Source: Deltaproteobacteria bacterium (GTDB taxonomy: Bacteria > Desulfobacterota_D > UBA1144 > Nemesobacterales > UBA2774). From it: 64,000 nt of DNA. The stretch covers positions 150,415-214,414 of the forward strand of contig JAVKFU010000019.1 of NCBI GenBank assembly GCA_040223695.1, in the 5' to 3' direction. The position numbers were made by a program, and so were the translations under genes. Below the pieces are notes generated by a model. That model saw nothing but the letters and a program-made list of their open reading frames with translations. It did not search any database and was not told the origin of the DNA. Within the stretch, counting starts at the first letter, position 1. Every line of letters begins with the position of its first letter. This document shows, in pieces, positions 52,822 to 61,046 of this stretch.

Positions 52822-53070
52822 GTGAAAGCAATGGAGAGAGAAACAAAGACTGATAAACTGGTGTTAAGAGTCACGCCGACCGAAAAGGCGGAAATCGAAA
52901 AGATTGCCGAAGAGGAAGGACTGAGTGTTTCAGACTACCTGCGTTTAAGCATGATGTTGAATATGACTTTATTTGGCCCTGACGGAACTTGGAGAAAAAT
53001 CACACAAAGCAACTCTCATGAATTGGGATCAAAATTACAGCATAAGCTGCTTACTATAAAAGGAGATTAA
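52822..53070 (+). CDS. Ribbon-helix-helix (CopG/MobC-like) DNA-binding protein
   Basis: The 82-residue protein has a ribbon-helix-helix core: KLVLRVTPTEKAEIEKIAEEEGLSVSDYLRLSM, about residues 12-43. Such small proteins act as repressors, as antitoxins, or as MobC-type relaxosome parts. No toxin follows within 90 bases, so it is probably a solitary regulator. GTG at 52822 or ATG at 52831 could be the start. Confidence 0.8.
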   Translation: MKAMERETKTDKLVLRVTPTEKAEIEKIAEEEGLSVSDYLRLSMMLNMTLFGPDGTWRKITQSNSHELGSKLQHKLLTIKGD

Positions 53071-53162
53071 TGGCGGAAAATCAATTATTCCTTATATACA
53101 AAGCAGTGCTCCGGTTAAACCGTTCCTCATTGAGGAGCGTGGCATAAAATCTTAATCTGAGA

Positions 53163-53570
53163 CTATTTAGGCTCCGACTTCCCCTGCCATTTGTTCCATT
53201 TCCAGGCGCGAAACGCAAGGGACGCTAGGAGCAAATATCCGACCAGTGTCCCCGCTATAATAATAAAATCCATGGTAATAAACCAGGGATGATACTTTTC
53301 AGTGTTATCTCCGACAAATATGGAGGGTATGATCCGAAAGGCGAGGGTCAGGATTGCCATACCGGCCAGCATCCACCAGGCCAGTAAAAGTATATGCCAG
53401 TTCGTTTTGTACCTATGTATGTTTCCCGTTTTTTTCTTAGTCTCTATTTCGGTAATTCTCTTCGCCGTCAGGCTCTCAAGATTCATTATGTATGTAGATT
53501 GAGATATCGTTATTAACATGTTTATTGAGGCAATGATATATTGAGCAGCGCCTGATAATATTGATTCCAT
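53163..53570 (-). CDS. Small integral membrane protein of unknown function
   Basis: The 135-residue protein has two to three helices (about 5-25 weakly, 57-80 and 98-122) and a lysine-rich loop (about residues 37-52). I recognise no family. ATG at 53568-53570. It converges with the ribbon-helix-helix gene, with about 90 bases between the stops. Confidence 0.55.
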   Translation of the reverse strand: MESILSGAAQYIIASINMLITISQSTYIMNLESLTAKRITEIETKKKTGNIHRYKTNWHILLLAWWMLAGMAILTLAFRIIPSIFVGDNTEKYHPWFITMDFIIIAGTLVGYLLLASLAFRAWKWNKWQGKSEPK

Positions 53571-53905
53571 GCCATTGGCACCTTTGGGTTAGAAAATCAT
53601 AGAGACAAAAATTATCATATCACAGATAGGTAAGCGGATTGAAGGCTAAAGTTTTCACTTTTACCGCTGGCGGTTGTTATAGAGGGTTATTGAAGATTTC
53701 ATTTCTCTTTTCCTGCCATTTCCATGACGGTTCTCAGTAGCCATTCATCCTTAAATTGTTACCAGAAATTTATTGATATAACGGATTATATTGACTAGAA
53801 TTCGTTATATTACCGATCTGACAGCTCCAGCGACGATTACTGTAGCTAGTGCCCTGTCCGCAATATATGAATTAATCTAATCGTTCAGGAAAAAGGGGTT
53901 TCTCG
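53571..53905. other. Divergent intergenic region upstream of trkA
   Basis: About 335 bases with no coding, RNA or repeat feature that I can name. Confidence 0.3.
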
Positions 53906-55225
53906 ATGAAAATTATTATTATAGGGGGAGGTGAAGTCGGCGCATTTCTGGCAAGAGGATTATCCAAAGAGAATGACGTAATTGTTATTGAAAAGGACAA
54001 AGATTTGGCGAAAAGAATAGGCGACACATACGACGTTCTCTCAATAGATGGTGACGGCAAAGACCCGGAAATCCTGAAAAAATATTCTGTCGATGCCGAT
54101 GTCAGCGTTTCGGTAACAGGCAACGATGAGACTAATATCTTGTCGTGCCTTCTATTTTCCTCTTTTGGTATTCCGACTGTTATCGCCCGAGTCGGTAATC
54201 CCGAGTTCCTGGATTATCCCGAACATCTCAATAAAGAAAACATATTTATCGTTAACCCCGGGACAATTATTTCTAAAAGGATTTTTAGTATTATCGGTTC
54301 TCCTTTCGCGTGGAGGGTGGAAAAATTCGCCCAGGGAAAAATAAGGATGTTCAAGCTCAAAATTGAAGAAGATACTCCGATCGCGGGTAGAAAACTTTCA
54401 CAATTAGGGGGCGCTGAAAATTGGCAGTTCGTGGCTTTATCAAGAAACGGGACAATACATATACCCAAAGGGGAAACCGAGCTTCAAGTCGGGGACTATA
54501 TTTATGCGCTCGGTAATCCGGAGAAACAGGGCCGGCTCAAGGAGCTTTTAGGTCTGGAAGAGGAAGAATTAGAGACTGTAATAATAATGGGAGGCGGCAA
54601 AATTGGTACAAAAGCGGCATCGAATTTAGCCGAACAGGGTCTCTCCGTGAGACTGCTTGAGAGTGATTCCGACCGGGCCAGATCAGTAGCCGAAGACTTC
54701 CCCGATATTCTGGTGCTTAACGGGGACGGAACGGAAAGTGACGCGCTAAAGGAAGCAGGCATTACCTCGGCTGATTATTTTTTATCTCTGACGGGGGATG
54801 ATGAAAAAAATGCGCTAAGCGCTCTGCTTGCAAAGAGCATGGGGGCTAAAAGGGTGCTGATACTATACAATAAATCTGATTATATGAATCTTATCGAGAA
54901 AATTGGTATCGACAGAGCGCTCAGTGAGAAAGTTGAGACCGCGAATGAAATTTTAAAGATCCTTCGTATCGGAACGGTCGAAAAAATTTCGCTTGTTGCC
55001 GAAGGAAACGCTCAGGTGTTGGAATTTGAAATTACGGATAAAGCCAAGATACTGGATACTCCGCTTAAAGATGCCAAACTTCCAGAGGAGTCTATTGTAG
55101 GCGTCGTCATCAGGGGAGATGATCTGATTTTGCCGCGGGGGGATTTCAGAGCAAGCGCCGGGGATACGATAGTTATTTTTGCCCTTCCCGAGGCGGTCGA
55201 GCAATTGGAAAACATGCTTGTCTGA
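53906..55225 (+). CDS. trkA: Trk system potassium uptake protein TrkA
   Basis: The 439-residue cytoplasmic regulator has two RCK modules in tandem, each a Rossmann NAD-binding half (KIIIIGGGEVGAFLARGL at residue 2; TVIIMGGGKIGTKAASNL near 227) and a C-terminal RCK_C half (VGDYIYALGNPEKQ near 195; AGDTIVIFALPE near 415). TrkA gates the TrkH potassium channel in response to NAD(H) or ATP. No trkH is adjacent. Start ATG follows AGGGG. Confidence 0.95.
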   Translation: MKIIIIGGGEVGAFLARGLSKENDVIVIEKDKDLAKRIGDTYDVLSIDGDGKDPEILKKYSVDADVSVSVTGNDETNILSCLLFSSFGIPTVIARVGNPEFLDYPEHLNKENIFIVNPGTIISKRIFSIIGSPFAWRVEKFAQGKIRMFKLKIEEDTPIAGRKLSQLGGAENWQFVALSRNGTIHIPKGETELQVGDYIYALGNPEKQGRLKELLGLEEEELETVIIMGGGKIGTKAASNLAEQGLSVRLLESDSDRARSVAEDFPDILVLNGDGTESDALKEAGITSADYFLSLTGDDEKNALSALLAKSMGAKRVLILYNKSDYMNLIEKIGIDRALSEKVETANEILKILRIGTVEKISLVAEGNAQVLEFEITDKAKILDTPLKDAKLPEESIVGVVIRGDDLILPRGDFRASAGDTIVIFALPEAVEQLENMLV

Positions 55226-55677
55226 TGAGTACCTGAATCAATCGTATGGTTGCAAATGATATTAAAAATGTAAGAAAGCCTGACTAAATTTATATCCCTT
55301 CCCGATAAAGTACGGATATTTTCAATAATATCAGCGCGATATCCCCTCGTTTGGCAGAAGTAACAGAACGAACATTAATTTCGCTATTGCCGGTATGTGC
55401 GAGTTCTTTTTATTGTTGAGCTCGAAGTGTACATATGAGCGCTTGTTGACTCGTTCCGTGTCTCCATTAACAAATGGTTTTATCTCGGGGAACTGACCGG
55501 ATATCCCTTAAAAAAATTCTATAGAAAGCTCCACATATATCCCAATATTGCCTTAACACTTTGTATGTAAGATCAACCATAGAGACGGGATTTGCAAAAG
55601 TTCTCATAATCGTTCTATAATGTGAGTCTGGATTCTAAGTTATGAGAAATTAAAAATAAGTATTGAGGAGAAGGATA
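55226..55677. other. Intergenic region after trkA
   Basis: About 450 AT-rich bases. The oxidase frame extends upstream by only a few codons (55663). No RNA gene, terminator or repeat is apparent. GAGGAGAAGG precedes the ATG at 55678. Confidence 0.35.
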
Positions 55678-57102
55678 ATGTCTGAAATTACGGTAAGGTC
55701 GTTAAGCGGTGGAGAGTCAAAAATAGACGCCCAGGCTATAGATGACTTGAGGGCCAAGCTCAGGGGTGAAGTACTGCTTCCGGGTGAGGGCGGTTATGAC
55801 GAAGCCCGCAGTATCTGGAACGCCATGATAGACCGGAAGCCCGGAATTATAGTAAGGTGTATGGGCAATCGCGATGTGATGGACGCAGTGAATTTCGCCC
55901 GTGAGAATAATATACTCATAGCTGTCAAAGGAGCGGGCCATAACATAGCGGGCAACGCTGTTTGCGATGGGGGGTTGATGATTGACCTGTCAGCTATGAA
56001 CTTTGTGAGTGTTAATCCTAAAACCAGAAGGGCTTATGTAGGCCCGGGCGCCACTCTCGGGGATTTTGACCACGAAACACAGGCATTCGGACTCGCCACC
56101 CCCGTCGGCATAAACTCTACAACCGGCATCGCGGGGCTTACGCTCGGAGGAGGCTTCGGGTGGTTAACCCGAAAGCACGGTATGACCGTTGACAACCTTC
56201 TTTCCGCGGATGTAGTAACCGCGGAAGGCAAATTCCTCCATGCAAGTGAAGAGGAAAATCCGGATCTTTTCTGGGCTATCCGCGGAGGAGGCGGGAACTT
56301 CGGCATAGTGACCATGTTCGAGTTTGAGCTCCACCCTGTAGGTCCTGAGGTGCTCACCGGGTTGATTGTTTTTCCGTTTAATGAAGCCAAGAGTGTTATC
56401 TCGAAATACCTCGAATATGTTGAGGGGCTTCCTGAAGACCTGGCCATCTGGGTGGTTCTGCGTCAGGCGCCGCCCCTTCCGTTTTTACCGGAAGAAGTGC
56501 ATGGGAAGGAGGTAGTAGTGTTAGCGTTTATGTACGCCGGCAAGCCTGAAGCGGGAGAGAAGTTAATCGAGCCGATTCGGGGTTTCGGCAATCCTCACGG
56601 CGAGTTCGTGGGAGTGGGCCCGTACGAGGGTTGGCAGAAAGCGTTTGACCCGCTGCTTACACCGGGGGCGAGAAATTACTGGAAATCGCATGATTTTTCA
56701 GACATCGGCGAGGGCGCTGTCGACACGCTTATAGATTACGCCGGTAAACTCCCTTCATCTCAATGTGAGATATTTATCGCTCATTTAGCAGGCGAGGCGA
56801 ACAAAATTCCACATGACGCAACAGCCTACGCAAATCGTGACACAAAATTCGTTCTTAACGTTCACGGCAGGTGGGATGACAATAGCGGGGATGACAAATG
56901 TATCTCCTGGGCACGCGAATTCTTCGATAAATCAGCCGAGTTCGCTACGGGAAGCGTCTATGTGAACTTTATGACTGAAGAGGAAACCGGCCGTGTAACT
57001 AACGCTTACGGTCCTAACTACGACAGAATGGTTCAGATGAAAAAGAAGTTCGATCCGAAGAACCTATTCAGAATGAATCAGAATATCAAGCCGTCTGCTT
57101 AG
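55678..57102 (+). CDS. FAD-linked oxidoreductase (BBE-like, single covalent flavin)
   Basis: The 474-residue PCMH-type flavoprotein has the covalent-FAD His in KGAGHNIAGNAVCDGG (about residue 84), then GLATPVGINSTTGIAGLTLGGGFGW and LFWAIRGGGGNFGIV. The berberine-bridge second Cys is Thr here (GLATPVG), unlike in the 31784 gene, so a single His attachment is expected. The C-terminus KKFDPKNLFRMNQNIKPS is usual. The substrate is unknown. It is followed by a strong intrinsic terminator and stands alone. Confidence 0.92.
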   Translation: MSEITVRSLSGGESKIDAQAIDDLRAKLRGEVLLPGEGGYDEARSIWNAMIDRKPGIIVRCMGNRDVMDAVNFARENNILIAVKGAGHNIAGNAVCDGGLMIDLSAMNFVSVNPKTRRAYVGPGATLGDFDHETQAFGLATPVGINSTTGIAGLTLGGGFGWLTRKHGMTVDNLLSADVVTAEGKFLHASEEENPDLFWAIRGGGGNFGIVTMFEFELHPVGPEVLTGLIVFPFNEAKSVISKYLEYVEGLPEDLAIWVVLRQAPPLPFLPEEVHGKEVVVLAFMYAGKPEAGEKLIEPIRGFGNPHGEFVGVGPYEGWQKAFDPLLTPGARNYWKSHDFSDIGEGAVDTLIDYAGKLPSSQCEIFIAHLAGEANKIPHDATAYANRDTKFVLNVHGRWDDNSGDDKCISWAREFFDKSAEFATGSVYVNFMTEEETGRVTNAYGPNYDRMVQMKKKFDPKNLFRMNQNIKPSA

Positions 57103-57138
57103 ATCGATATATGATTTAAACTCGAGCATATCTAAGCT

Positions 57139-57178
57139 CCTGCATCAGGAATAATCGACTCCTGATGCAGGGTTTTTT
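57139..57178 (+). terminator. Intrinsic terminator of the FAD oxidoreductase gene
   Basis: CCTGCATCAGGA (57139-57150) pairs perfectly with TCCTGATGCAGG (57160-57171) across a 9-base loop, followed by GTTTTTT. It lies 37 bases after the stop codon. Confidence 0.93.
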
Positions 57179-57211
57179 ATAAATCCGTTTTATTACTAAT
57201 GAGTTTATGTA

Positions 57212-58396
57212 GTGGAAGAAAGGCCCTCACGGATCCTGCCGGTTATTATGTTCTCGCAGTTCGCGGGCACGTCGCTGTGGTTTGCCGGCAATGCTGTTCT
57301 GGGCAACCTGCAGGCTGAGTTAAATATCGGGCCCGGCTCTTTGGGCTACGTTACCTCTTCCGTGCAACTGGGATTTATCATAGGCACGCTCGTATTCGCC
57401 TTCTTTGTTATCTCCGACCGGTACTCTCCCAGAAAAGTATTTTTTGTATGTTCCGTACTCGGGGCCCTTTCCAATCTGGGTATCCTGATACCTGCGGAAG
57501 GGCTTCCGCTGTTATTAACATTCCGCTTTATGACCGGATTCTTCTTAGCCGGTATATATCCCGTAGGTATGAAAATCGCTGCGGGCTGGTTCAAAAAGGA
57601 CATTGGGGAGGCACTTGGATACCTTGTCGGCGCGCTCGTGCTCGGTACGGCTTTCCCGTTTCTGTTAAAGGCCACGGGTGGAGCATTCGACTGGCAGAGT
57701 GTGGTTCTCTCGGTATCAGCCGTATCGGTATCAGGAGGGGTGCTAATGCTCGTTCTGGTTCCGGACGGCCCGTATCTGAGCACAGGAACTAAATTCAATC
57801 CTAAAGCCATACCCGTCATTTTCGGCTCGAAGGGTTTACGGTCAGCAGCATTCGGCTACTTCGGCCATATGTGGGAGCTCTACACACTCTGGGCGTTTGT
57901 TCCGGTTTTACTGTCCGCATACGGTGTCAATAACGGTGAAGCCGTTAACGTCCCGTTATGGTCTTTTGCCGTCATCGGGGCCGGAGGTATAGGGTGCATT
58001 CTGGGGGGATTCATATCGAAGGGCCGGGGAAGCGCGCCGATGGCTTTTTATCAACTGCTCGCCTCGGGGCTGTGCTGCGTTCTTTCTCCGCTGGTTTTTT
58101 TTGCGCCGGCTGAAATATTCCTCGGTTTTTTTGTATTCTGGGGAATTGTAGTGGCCGGGGATTCGCCCCAGTTCTCGGCCTTGGTAGCCGTGAAAGCGCC
58201 CCGGGAGTACGTGGGGTCGGCATTGACCATAGTAACGAGCATAGGTTTTTTTATAACTATAATCAGCATTCAATCAGTCGGTTATCTTGCGGAGTTCGTT
58301 AGCGCGGAGTATCTGATGCTCTTTCTCGTGCCCGGTCCGGTTTTGGGATTGGCGGCGCTGTGGGGCTCAGTGCGGCATGAGAAAAACTGGCAATAA
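57212..58396 (+). CDS. MFS transporter
   Basis: The 394-residue membrane protein has about 12 helices and MFS loop motifs: an N-terminal FAGTSLWFAGNAVLGNL, VISDRYSPRKVFFVCSVLG (the inter-helix 2/3 signature) and RFMTGFFLAGIYPVGMKIA. The early sequence resembles the cyanate/nitrate-nitrite-porter branch, but the substrate is unknown. The GTG at 57212 is the likely start. A bidirectional terminator follows at 58461. Confidence 0.87.
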   Translation: MEERPSRILPVIMFSQFAGTSLWFAGNAVLGNLQAELNIGPGSLGYVTSSVQLGFIIGTLVFAFFVISDRYSPRKVFFVCSVLGALSNLGILIPAEGLPLLLTFRFMTGFFLAGIYPVGMKIAAGWFKKDIGEALGYLVGALVLGTAFPFLLKATGGAFDWQSVVLSVSAVSVSGGVLMLVLVPDGPYLSTGTKFNPKAIPVIFGSKGLRSAAFGYFGHMWELYTLWAFVPVLLSAYGVNNGEAVNVPLWSFAVIGAGGIGCILGGFISKGRGSAPMAFYQLLASGLCCVLSPLVFFAPAEIFLGFFVFWGIVVAGDSPQFSALVAVKAPREYVGSALTIVTSIGFFITIISIQSVGYLAEFVSAEYLMLFLVPGPVLGLAALWGSVRHEKNWQ

Positions 58397-58460
58397 TCCG
58401 GAAGACTAATGTTTCATACAGACCTTTTCGAGTCCGGGAAAACCGCGCTGCAATATATGA

Positions 58461-58502
58461 AAAAGCCGCCTGACGGATTATCCGCCCGACGGCTTGTTTG
58501 TT
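58461..58502. terminator. Bidirectional intrinsic terminator
   Basis: AAGCCG (58463-58468) pairs with CGGCTT (58490-58495), with a partly paired interior. The plus strand continues GTTTGTTT, and the minus strand continues TTTTCAT, so it can end both the MFS gene and the convergent OmpA-like gene. Confidence 0.7.
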
Positions 58503-58582
58503 TCCTGAGGTATGGAGGATGAGCTTTATTTTAAACGGTTGATTTATAAATTTTATCTGCTGTTACTCACACGGAAACAGGA

Positions 58583-59131
58583 TTATTTGTTAAGAGCTAA
58601 ATTCCTGTCTTCGGCCAGCTCATCTAAAGCTACGAAGTGCACTCTGCTGTCGAGTCCTATGGAATCTTCAGTGTTTGAAAGCTTCATGTCGTAAGCGTTG
58701 CATTTGTTCGCCGTTATGATTCTGTCGGGATCGATGCCCTGCTGAACGACATAATTTTTTACGGATTCGGCCCTCAGTACACCGAGATTTTCGGGAATTT
58801 GCTCACCGGCGTTGCAGTACGCTTCGATCACCACATAGGTATCCGTCTCAGTTTTGAGGACTTCGGAGTTTTCTTTCAGCACCTCTTTGGCGTCCTCCCT
58901 TATTCTGTAACTGTTTTCGTTAAAGAATATGTCCTTCAGCTCAGGACTGTACGGGCTCAATTCAGTGGACGCCGCCAGCACCTCGTAGCCGGGCATCCCG
59001 CTTTCCATTTCGGCTCCCTCCGATTGTGGGGCCATATGGGTCGATGCCACTCCGTAGACCATAAAGATTCCGAGTGCGCCCGGAACCAGATACCGATTTA
59101 TTTTATTCCAAATTTTAGTTGCCATATTCAT
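58583..59131 (-). CDS. OmpA-like domain envelope protein under sigma-54 control
   Basis: The 182-residue protein has an N-terminal hydrophobic segment (about 13-31; signal or anchor) and an OmpA/Pal-type peptidoglycan-binding domain: IFFNENSYRIREDAKEVLKE, VVIEAYCNAGEQIPENLGVLRAESVKNYVVQQGIDPDRI. The motif FxxNSxxL...AYCN..GExxxNxxLGxxRAxxV is the usual OmpA_C pattern, with the diaminopimelate-contacting Arg/Asp region partly preserved. It would tether the envelope to peptidoglycan. AGGAGG precedes ATG. A near-perfect -24/-12 promoter lies about 50 bases upstream. Confidence 0.8.
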   Translation of the reverse strand: MNMATKIWNKINRYLVPGALGIFMVYGVASTHMAPQSEGAEMESGMPGYEVLAASTELSPYSPELKDIFFNENSYRIREDAKEVLKENSEVLKTETDTYVVIEAYCNAGEQIPENLGVLRAESVKNYVVQQGIDPDRIITANKCNAYDMKLSNTEDSIGLDSRVHFVALDELAEDRNLALNK

Positions 59132-59181
59132 TGTCGATTGCCTCCTGTATATTAATTTTGTCTATACGCTATATATAAGGT

Positions 59182-59196
59182 GCAATCCGCATGCCA
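59182..59196 (-). promoter_or_regulatory. Sigma-54 promoter of the OmpA-like gene
   Basis: The minus strand reads TGGCATG-N4-TTGC followed by A, matching the TGGCAYR-N4-TTGC consensus with the invariant GG and GC ten bases apart. The start of transcription near 59170 gives a leader of about 40 bases before the ATG at 59131. Confidence 0.88.
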
Positions 59197-59328
59197 ATTA
59201 GCAGATGAATAAATTATATTGTATTTAGAATAGGTTATAAGTCCGAGAGTGCTGGCAGGAGATTAGAAGCGGTTTTATTGTACGAATAGAAACAATCGGA
59301 ATTGTAGCGGAGCAGACAAAAGGTTTTT

Positions 59329-59871
59329 TCAGCTGGAATTTATTTTCTTGAGCTCCTGCTTGGCGATTTCCGCTTCTCTTGAGCCGGGGAACCTTTCAAT
59401 AAGTGTTTTAAAAAAGAATTTTGCTCCGTTCTTCCGGCCTATTTTGACGAGCGACAGTCCCTGTTTCAGGTAGGCGTCGGCTACTCTTTTGTCGTTGGGA
59501 TATGTGTCGATAAGTATCTGGTAGGTGAGAATTGCGTTCGTGTACTCTCCCTTCTTATAAGATTTGTCCGCACTGTTGTATAGATCGTCGGCCGACTTTT
59601 GCTTTGCGGACTTTACGGATTGTTTCTTTCGAAGGTCATCCATCTTCATATATATATCGGAATAATTTTTTTCCAGGCTTCTAATCCTCGCCTCCTGTAT
59701 TTCGACTTTCCTTTGAATATCCGTTATCTCGCTTGAATTTGCCGCCAGCCTGCTTTCCAGACTGTTCTGACGTTCGGTAAGCTCCTCTATGGAGCCGGGA
59801 GGGACGACGCATCCCGTAAGAAGGGTTATAAGAACAAGGTAAAAAATTAAGTGAGGTTTAATTATTATCAT
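59329..59871 (-). CDS. CpoB/YbgF-like TPR lipoprotein
   Basis: The 180-residue protein has a lipobox LLTGC at the end of a short signal peptide (Cys at about residue 21), a coiled-coil (about 30-85, ELTERQNSLESRLAANSS) and two or three TPR-like repeats (about 95-175, YKKGEYTNAILTYQILIDTYP). The order coiled-coil then TPR is that of CpoB/YbgF, the Tol-Pal-associated coordinator of cell-wall synthesis and outer-membrane constriction. tolB and pal are not adjacent. Here it sits in an envelope-gene group. Confidence 0.82.
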   Translation of the reverse strand: MIIIKPHLIFYLVLITLLTGCVVPPGSIEELTERQNSLESRLAANSSEITDIQRKVEIQEARIRSLEKNYSDIYMKMDDLRKKQSVKSAKQKSADDLYNSADKSYKKGEYTNAILTYQILIDTYPNDKRVADAYLKQGLSLVKIGRKNGAKFFFKTLIERFPGSREAEIAKQELKKINSS

Positions 59872-60030
59872 GAACTTCCGTTTTTTTGAAATAATATTGA
59901 TAAAGTTATCGTCCTTCCGGAGATTAAAAATTATTTGCTATTATGAAGGGTATGTCAAAGGTTGTCACCAAATTTTTTCCATAACCATTCTTTCGGGGAG
60001 AAAAAACAGGAAAAACTATGGGTGTTTCCT
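59872..60030. other. Intergenic region downstream of LysM gene
   Basis: About 160 AT-rich bases upstream of the CpoB-like ATG. A promoter for that gene on the minus strand should be here, but none is clear and no sigma-54 site is seen. Confidence 0.35.
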
Positions 60031-60067
60031 AAAAAAACGGCGGAGATATTTTGGATATCCCCGCCGT
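60031..60067 (-). terminator. Intrinsic terminator of the LysM gene
   Basis: Read on the minus strand, ACGGCGG (60067-60061) and the following GATAT-type stem pair with ATATC and CCGCCGT (60043-60037), and a run of at least six T residues follows (60036-60031). It lies about 70 bases after the LysM stop. Confidence 0.85.
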
Positions 60068-60073
60068 ATGTTT

Positions 60074-60111
60074 TACCTTAAAGCGCGATAATCTCCATCC
60101 GCTTTAAGGTA
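60074..60111. repeat. Perfect 12-bp inverted repeat downstream of the LysM gene
   Basis: TACCTTAAAGCG (60074-60085) pairs with CGCTTTAAGGTA (60100-60111) around a 14-base loop, before the terminator in transcription order. It has no T-run of its own on the minus strand. It may stabilise the 3' end of the mRNA or bind a regulator. Confidence 0.8.
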
Positions 60112-60134
60112 CAGATATGGGTATAGTCAATCGA

Positions 60135-60749
60135 CTAGGCTTTTTTCTCTACTTTCTCAACGGAAATCACCGTACCGTCGCCCTCGATCTCGACCTTTAC
60201 GAAGTCTCCGACGGCAATGCCTTCCAGTAATTCTTCATCATTAAACTTTAATGAGTGAATATCACCGTTTTCATCAGTGAGTGTCAGGCTTTCATTCTCG
60301 GCGCTTATTTCCGTGATTTCGCCCTTCATTTCACGGTCCTCTTCGCTCATCGCGTTATCTTGAGCATCTTGAGCGGTATATGCATCTTCGTCCTGATCGG
60401 CCACGTCGTTTGAAGCGGCGTCGGCAGTGTCAGCGTTTGCCGGTATTACGAGTGTCTGGCCTGCCTCAAGCTGGTCGGGAGTTTCAATCCCGTTCGCCCT
60501 GGCTATTACTTCCCACTTGTCTGAGGAGCCTAGGTGCTCTTCGGCAATACTTGCAAGGGTATCTCCGGGTTTAACCGTGTATTCCAGCCCTTCACCAGTA
60601 AAGTTTTCGGAATGGATGTTCTCTTGTGTTTGCTCCATTTCATGAACCCCCGACTGAGAATCTCCTGGTTGCTCCGCCGAAACTATTCCGGCTGCCCCTG
60701 TCATAGCCAGTCCTGTTACTAAAATCGATGATACTAATAAACGTTTCAT
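60135..60749 (-). CDS. Exported LysM-domain protein under sigma-54 control
   Basis: The 204-residue protein has a signal peptide (1-25, ending IVSA), a LysM peptidoglycan-binding domain (about 56-103: YTVKPGDTLASIAEEHLGSS, WEVIARANGI, LEAGQTLVIP), an acidic linker, and a small C-terminal beta domain (about 141-203, MKGEITEISAENESLTLTDE) of OB-like or DUF5666-like type. It should bind the cell wall in the periplasm. ATG follows GGGAGG. A perfect -24/-12 promoter lies 44 bases upstream, and a terminator follows. Confidence 0.9.
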   Translation of the reverse strand: MKRLLVSSILVTGLAMTGAAGIVSAEQPGDSQSGVHEMEQTQENIHSENFTGEGLEYTVKPGDTLASIAEEHLGSSDKWEVIARANGIETPDQLEAGQTLVIPANADTADAASNDVADQDEDAYTAQDAQDNAMSEEDREMKGEITEISAENESLTLTDENGDIHSLKFNDEELLEGIAVGDFVKVEIEGDGTVISVEKVEKKA

Positions 60750-60792
60750 ATTTTAATACCTCCCAGGTATTAGGATTTTGATGTCAATAAGT

Positions 60793-60807
60793 GCAAGGGC
60801 CGTGCCA
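60793..60807 (-). promoter_or_regulatory. Sigma-54 promoter of the LysM gene
   Basis: The minus strand reads TGGCACG-N4-TTGC followed by A, identical to the full sigma-54 consensus. Predicted start of transcription is near 60781, about 30 bases before the ATG at 60749. An enhancer-binding protein is required in principle; an NtrC-family gene lies 1.5 kb away. Confidence 0.92.
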
Positions 60808-61046
60808 AACATCGATTAAATTGAATAATTTCAATAATGCTGGTTGATTGCGATTTGAACGGGCTTATGTGTCCGATCAGACGGGCGGGGATTTGTATCA
60901 AACGAAACATATTTAGTTGTATGAATCCGTACAATTTCCCCTTTATAAAATGGTTAAATTATCATTTTGAAAGAGTTTTAATGGCAGGTTTGAAAAAACG
61001 GGTAGAATTATTCACTATTCCGTGATGGGTCGGAGGTTCCAACGCA
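60808..61046. other. Divergent intergenic region LysM / histidine kinase
   Basis: About 240 bases upstream of both genes. No palindrome like the pair at 63893-63925 is seen here, so the activator binding site for the LysM promoter is not identified. CGGAGG precedes the kinase start. Confidence 0.4.

Noticed and set aside
60837..61025. 62-codon frame between LysM and kinase genes
   Set aside because: It lies over the promoter region, and has no ribosome-binding site and no domain-like features.
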